Shown here: positions 6,033-6,949 of the stretch, piece after piece | Position numbering within the stretch: the first letter of the stretch is position 1 | How the letters are laid out: the number at the start of each line of letters is the position of its first letter | NCBI GenBank assembly: GCA_937885815.1 | Contig: CALABM010000230.1 | Coordinates: 1-6,949, forward strand | DNA: 6,949 nucleotides | From: an uncultured Verrucomicrobiales bacterium | Lineage (GTDB): Bacteria > Verrucomicrobiota > Verrucomicrobiia > Verrucomicrobiales > Akkermansiaceae | Reading direction: 5' to 3' | The notes under the pieces: model-generated | The model's input: the letters and a program-made list of their open reading frames with translations, nothing else | The model's database searches: none | Told to the model about the DNA's origin: nothing | Position numbers and translations under genes: made by a program

Positions 6033-6787
6033 TACCATTCATTACGCTGCTGACGGTGGCCGTGCTTGTGTTTTCTCTGGCTGCGGCGGTGCTCGCCGGG
6101 CTGAAGCGCATGGAACCCGCCCGCTGCTTTGAGGCCACAGCTTGGTTCACGGCTTTGGGGCTTTTCGCGGCAAACTGCAAGCTTGCGGAGTCGCTGCCCT
6201 TTGGTAATATGCGCCAAGTGATGTGCTTTTTCCCGCTGGTGCTGGGGCCCATGTCCCTGTACATGCGCCGCTGGCGCGGTACGGAGCTCACGGCCTGTTT
6301 CTCCGGTGTGGGCGTGGTGGCCATGGTGGGGGCCCTGTGCATGCCCATGCAGGCCACTTGGCGCCAGATGCCCGCGCTGCAGTCCGCTTGGTTTGCCCCG
6401 CATGTGACGAGCTACGTCATTGCCTACGGCCTTCTGGCGGTATCTGCCGTGCTGGTGGTTATGTCTTTCCACGCTAAAGCGGAGGAGCGCCTGCAGGCGG
6501 CGGATGAGGTGGTGCGCTTGGCATTCCCTTTCCTGACTTTCGGGCTGTGGAGCGGGGCGCTGTGGGCGGATGTGGCTTGGGCTCGCTACTGGGCTTGGGA
6601 TATCAAAGAGGTGTGGGCCCTCATCACTTGGATTGTGTATCTCATCTACTTCCACGCCTGCAAGCAGGATAGCGCTTTCTGGCTGCGCCGCACGCTCCTG
6701 CTGCTGGGCGTGCTGGCGGTACTTATCACTTTCTTCGTGGTGAACCTCCTGCCGAACATCGTTTCCGTACACAGCTATGCACGCTGA
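6029..6787 (+). CDS. ccsA: cytochrome c biogenesis protein CcsA (heme lyase, System II)
   Basis: An integral membrane protein of 252 residues that, with ResB, exports heme and attaches it to CXXCH cytochromes on the periplasmic side. Seen: several membrane helices (about 3-24, 35-50, 63-79, 89-106, 125-147, 165-180, 196-210, 220-241) and the tryptophan-rich WWD signature at 179-201: W184, W188, W190, D191, then KE and WALITW. The three conserved histidines are present: His125 (WFAPHVTSYVIAYG) and His248 (VSVHSYAR) flanking the WWD loop as periplasmic heme ligands, and His209 (YLIYFHA) in the following helix. The WWD core reads WDIKEVWALITW where WDPKETWALITW is usual, a mild variation. Length fits the short CcsA/HemX-like class rather than fused CcsBA. 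The start is fixed by a strong ribosome site and the four-base overlap. It is the last gene before a strong terminator. Confidence 0.92.
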   Translation: MIPFITLLTVAVLVFSLAAAVLAGLKRMEPARCFEATAWFTALGLFAANCKLAESLPFGNMRQVMCFFPLVLGPMSLYMRRWRGTELTACFSGVGVVAMVGALCMPMQATWRQMPALQSAWFAPHVTSYVIAYGLLAVSAVLVVMSFHAKAEERLQAADEVVRLAFPFLTFGLWSGALWADVAWARYWAWDIKEVWALITWIVYLIYFHACKQDSAFWLRRTLLLLGVLAVLITFFVVNLLPNIVSVHSYAR

Positions 6788-6814
6788 GTCATCGGTGAGC
6801 CTTTTCTGATTGAT

Positions 6815-6853
6815 AAAAGAACCGTCCATTCGTAATCATGGGCGGTTCTTTTT
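6815..6853. terminator. intrinsic terminator, probably bidirectional
   Basis: 6815-6829 pairs with 6838-6852 in a 15-bp stem (one G-U pair at 6825/6842) with the 8-base loop TCGTAATC. The plus strand ends in TTTTT (6849-6853) and the minus strand in TTTT, so it can end both the ccsA transcript and a convergent one. It starts 27 bases after the ccsA stop. Confidence 0.9.
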
Positions 6854-6870
6854 ATGCTCCATTATTTCAT

Positions 6871-6949
6871 TTATTGAGAACAAAAATCCCGCGAGCAGCC
6901 GGTCTCGGCGTTATCCTGAGAAGCCGGAACCGAGCCTTGCCCCTCACCG
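6871..6949 (-). CDS. possible C-terminal tail of a convergent gene (partial, unidentified)
   Basis: The minus strand is open for 26 codons from the window edge to a TAA at 6873-6871, reading a hydrophilic tail (GSVPASQDNAETGCSRDFCSQ is its core minus the edge). The frame is short and could be chance. Support comes mainly from position: a two-way terminator lies 18 bases beyond the stop, as expected for a convergent gene. No family can be recognised from this tail. Confidence 0.3.
   Translation of the reverse strand, partial: GEGQGSVPASQDNAETGCSRDFCSQ

Noticed and set aside
5735..6829. A 364-codon open frame on the minus strand opposite the resB end and ccsA
   Set aside because: It is His/Gln/Arg-rich low-complexity translation opposite a clear CcsA gene; a shadow of membrane-protein codons. 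It also runs through the terminator stem.

Overview
The window looks like metagenome-derived or otherwise chimeric DNA. Most of it (from about 390 to the end) is GC-rich sequence from a Gram-negative bacterium. It encodes an exported GH2 beta-galactosidase, an outer-membrane LpxR-type lipid A deacylase and a System II cytochrome c maturation cluster. A gut or faecal Verrucomicrobiota or similar glycan-degrading lineage would fit, but this is inference from gene content; no rRNA or marker gene is present. The first ~370 bases are different in character: by hand count 181-360 is about 43% GC and 421-600 about 69%. They encode proteins of Clostridia-like families and join the beta-galactosidase gene without its natural stop.

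Layout. (1) 1-~390, minus strand: the C-terminal end of a sugar phosphate isomerase/epimerase-like protein, then one base later the start of an alpha/beta-hydrolase-like protein cut by the window edge. (2) ~366-3640, minus strand: a nearly complete secreted GH2 beta-galactosidase whose last few residues and stop codon come from the foreign segment. (3) 3641-3804: a divergent intergenic region with a perfect TATAAT box embedded in alternating CG tracts. (4) 3805-4776, plus strand: an LpxR/DUF2219 family outer-membrane protein. (5) 4822-6787, plus strand: three tightly packed genes: a small membrane protein, a ResB-like protein and CcsA. They are joined by TGATG and ATGA stop/start overlaps, which suggests translational coupling. 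(6) 6815-6853: a strong, probably bidirectional terminator. (7) 6871-6949, minus strand: a possible tail of a convergent gene.

How the genes work together: ResB and CcsA form the System II (Ccs) synthase, which moves heme to the periplasmic side and attaches it to CXXCH apocytochromes. The small upstream protein may supply N-terminal transmembrane segments that normally belong to ResB. The deacylase gene lies directly upstream with no visible terminator and may share a transcript, though no functional link to cytochrome maturation is evident. The beta-galactosidase is transcribed divergently and is a separate glycan-utilisation gene.

I did not find a convincing new biological system. The most notable points are the chimeric junction, the apparently split ResB, the CG-tract/TATAAT element and the odd N-terminus of the deacylase.
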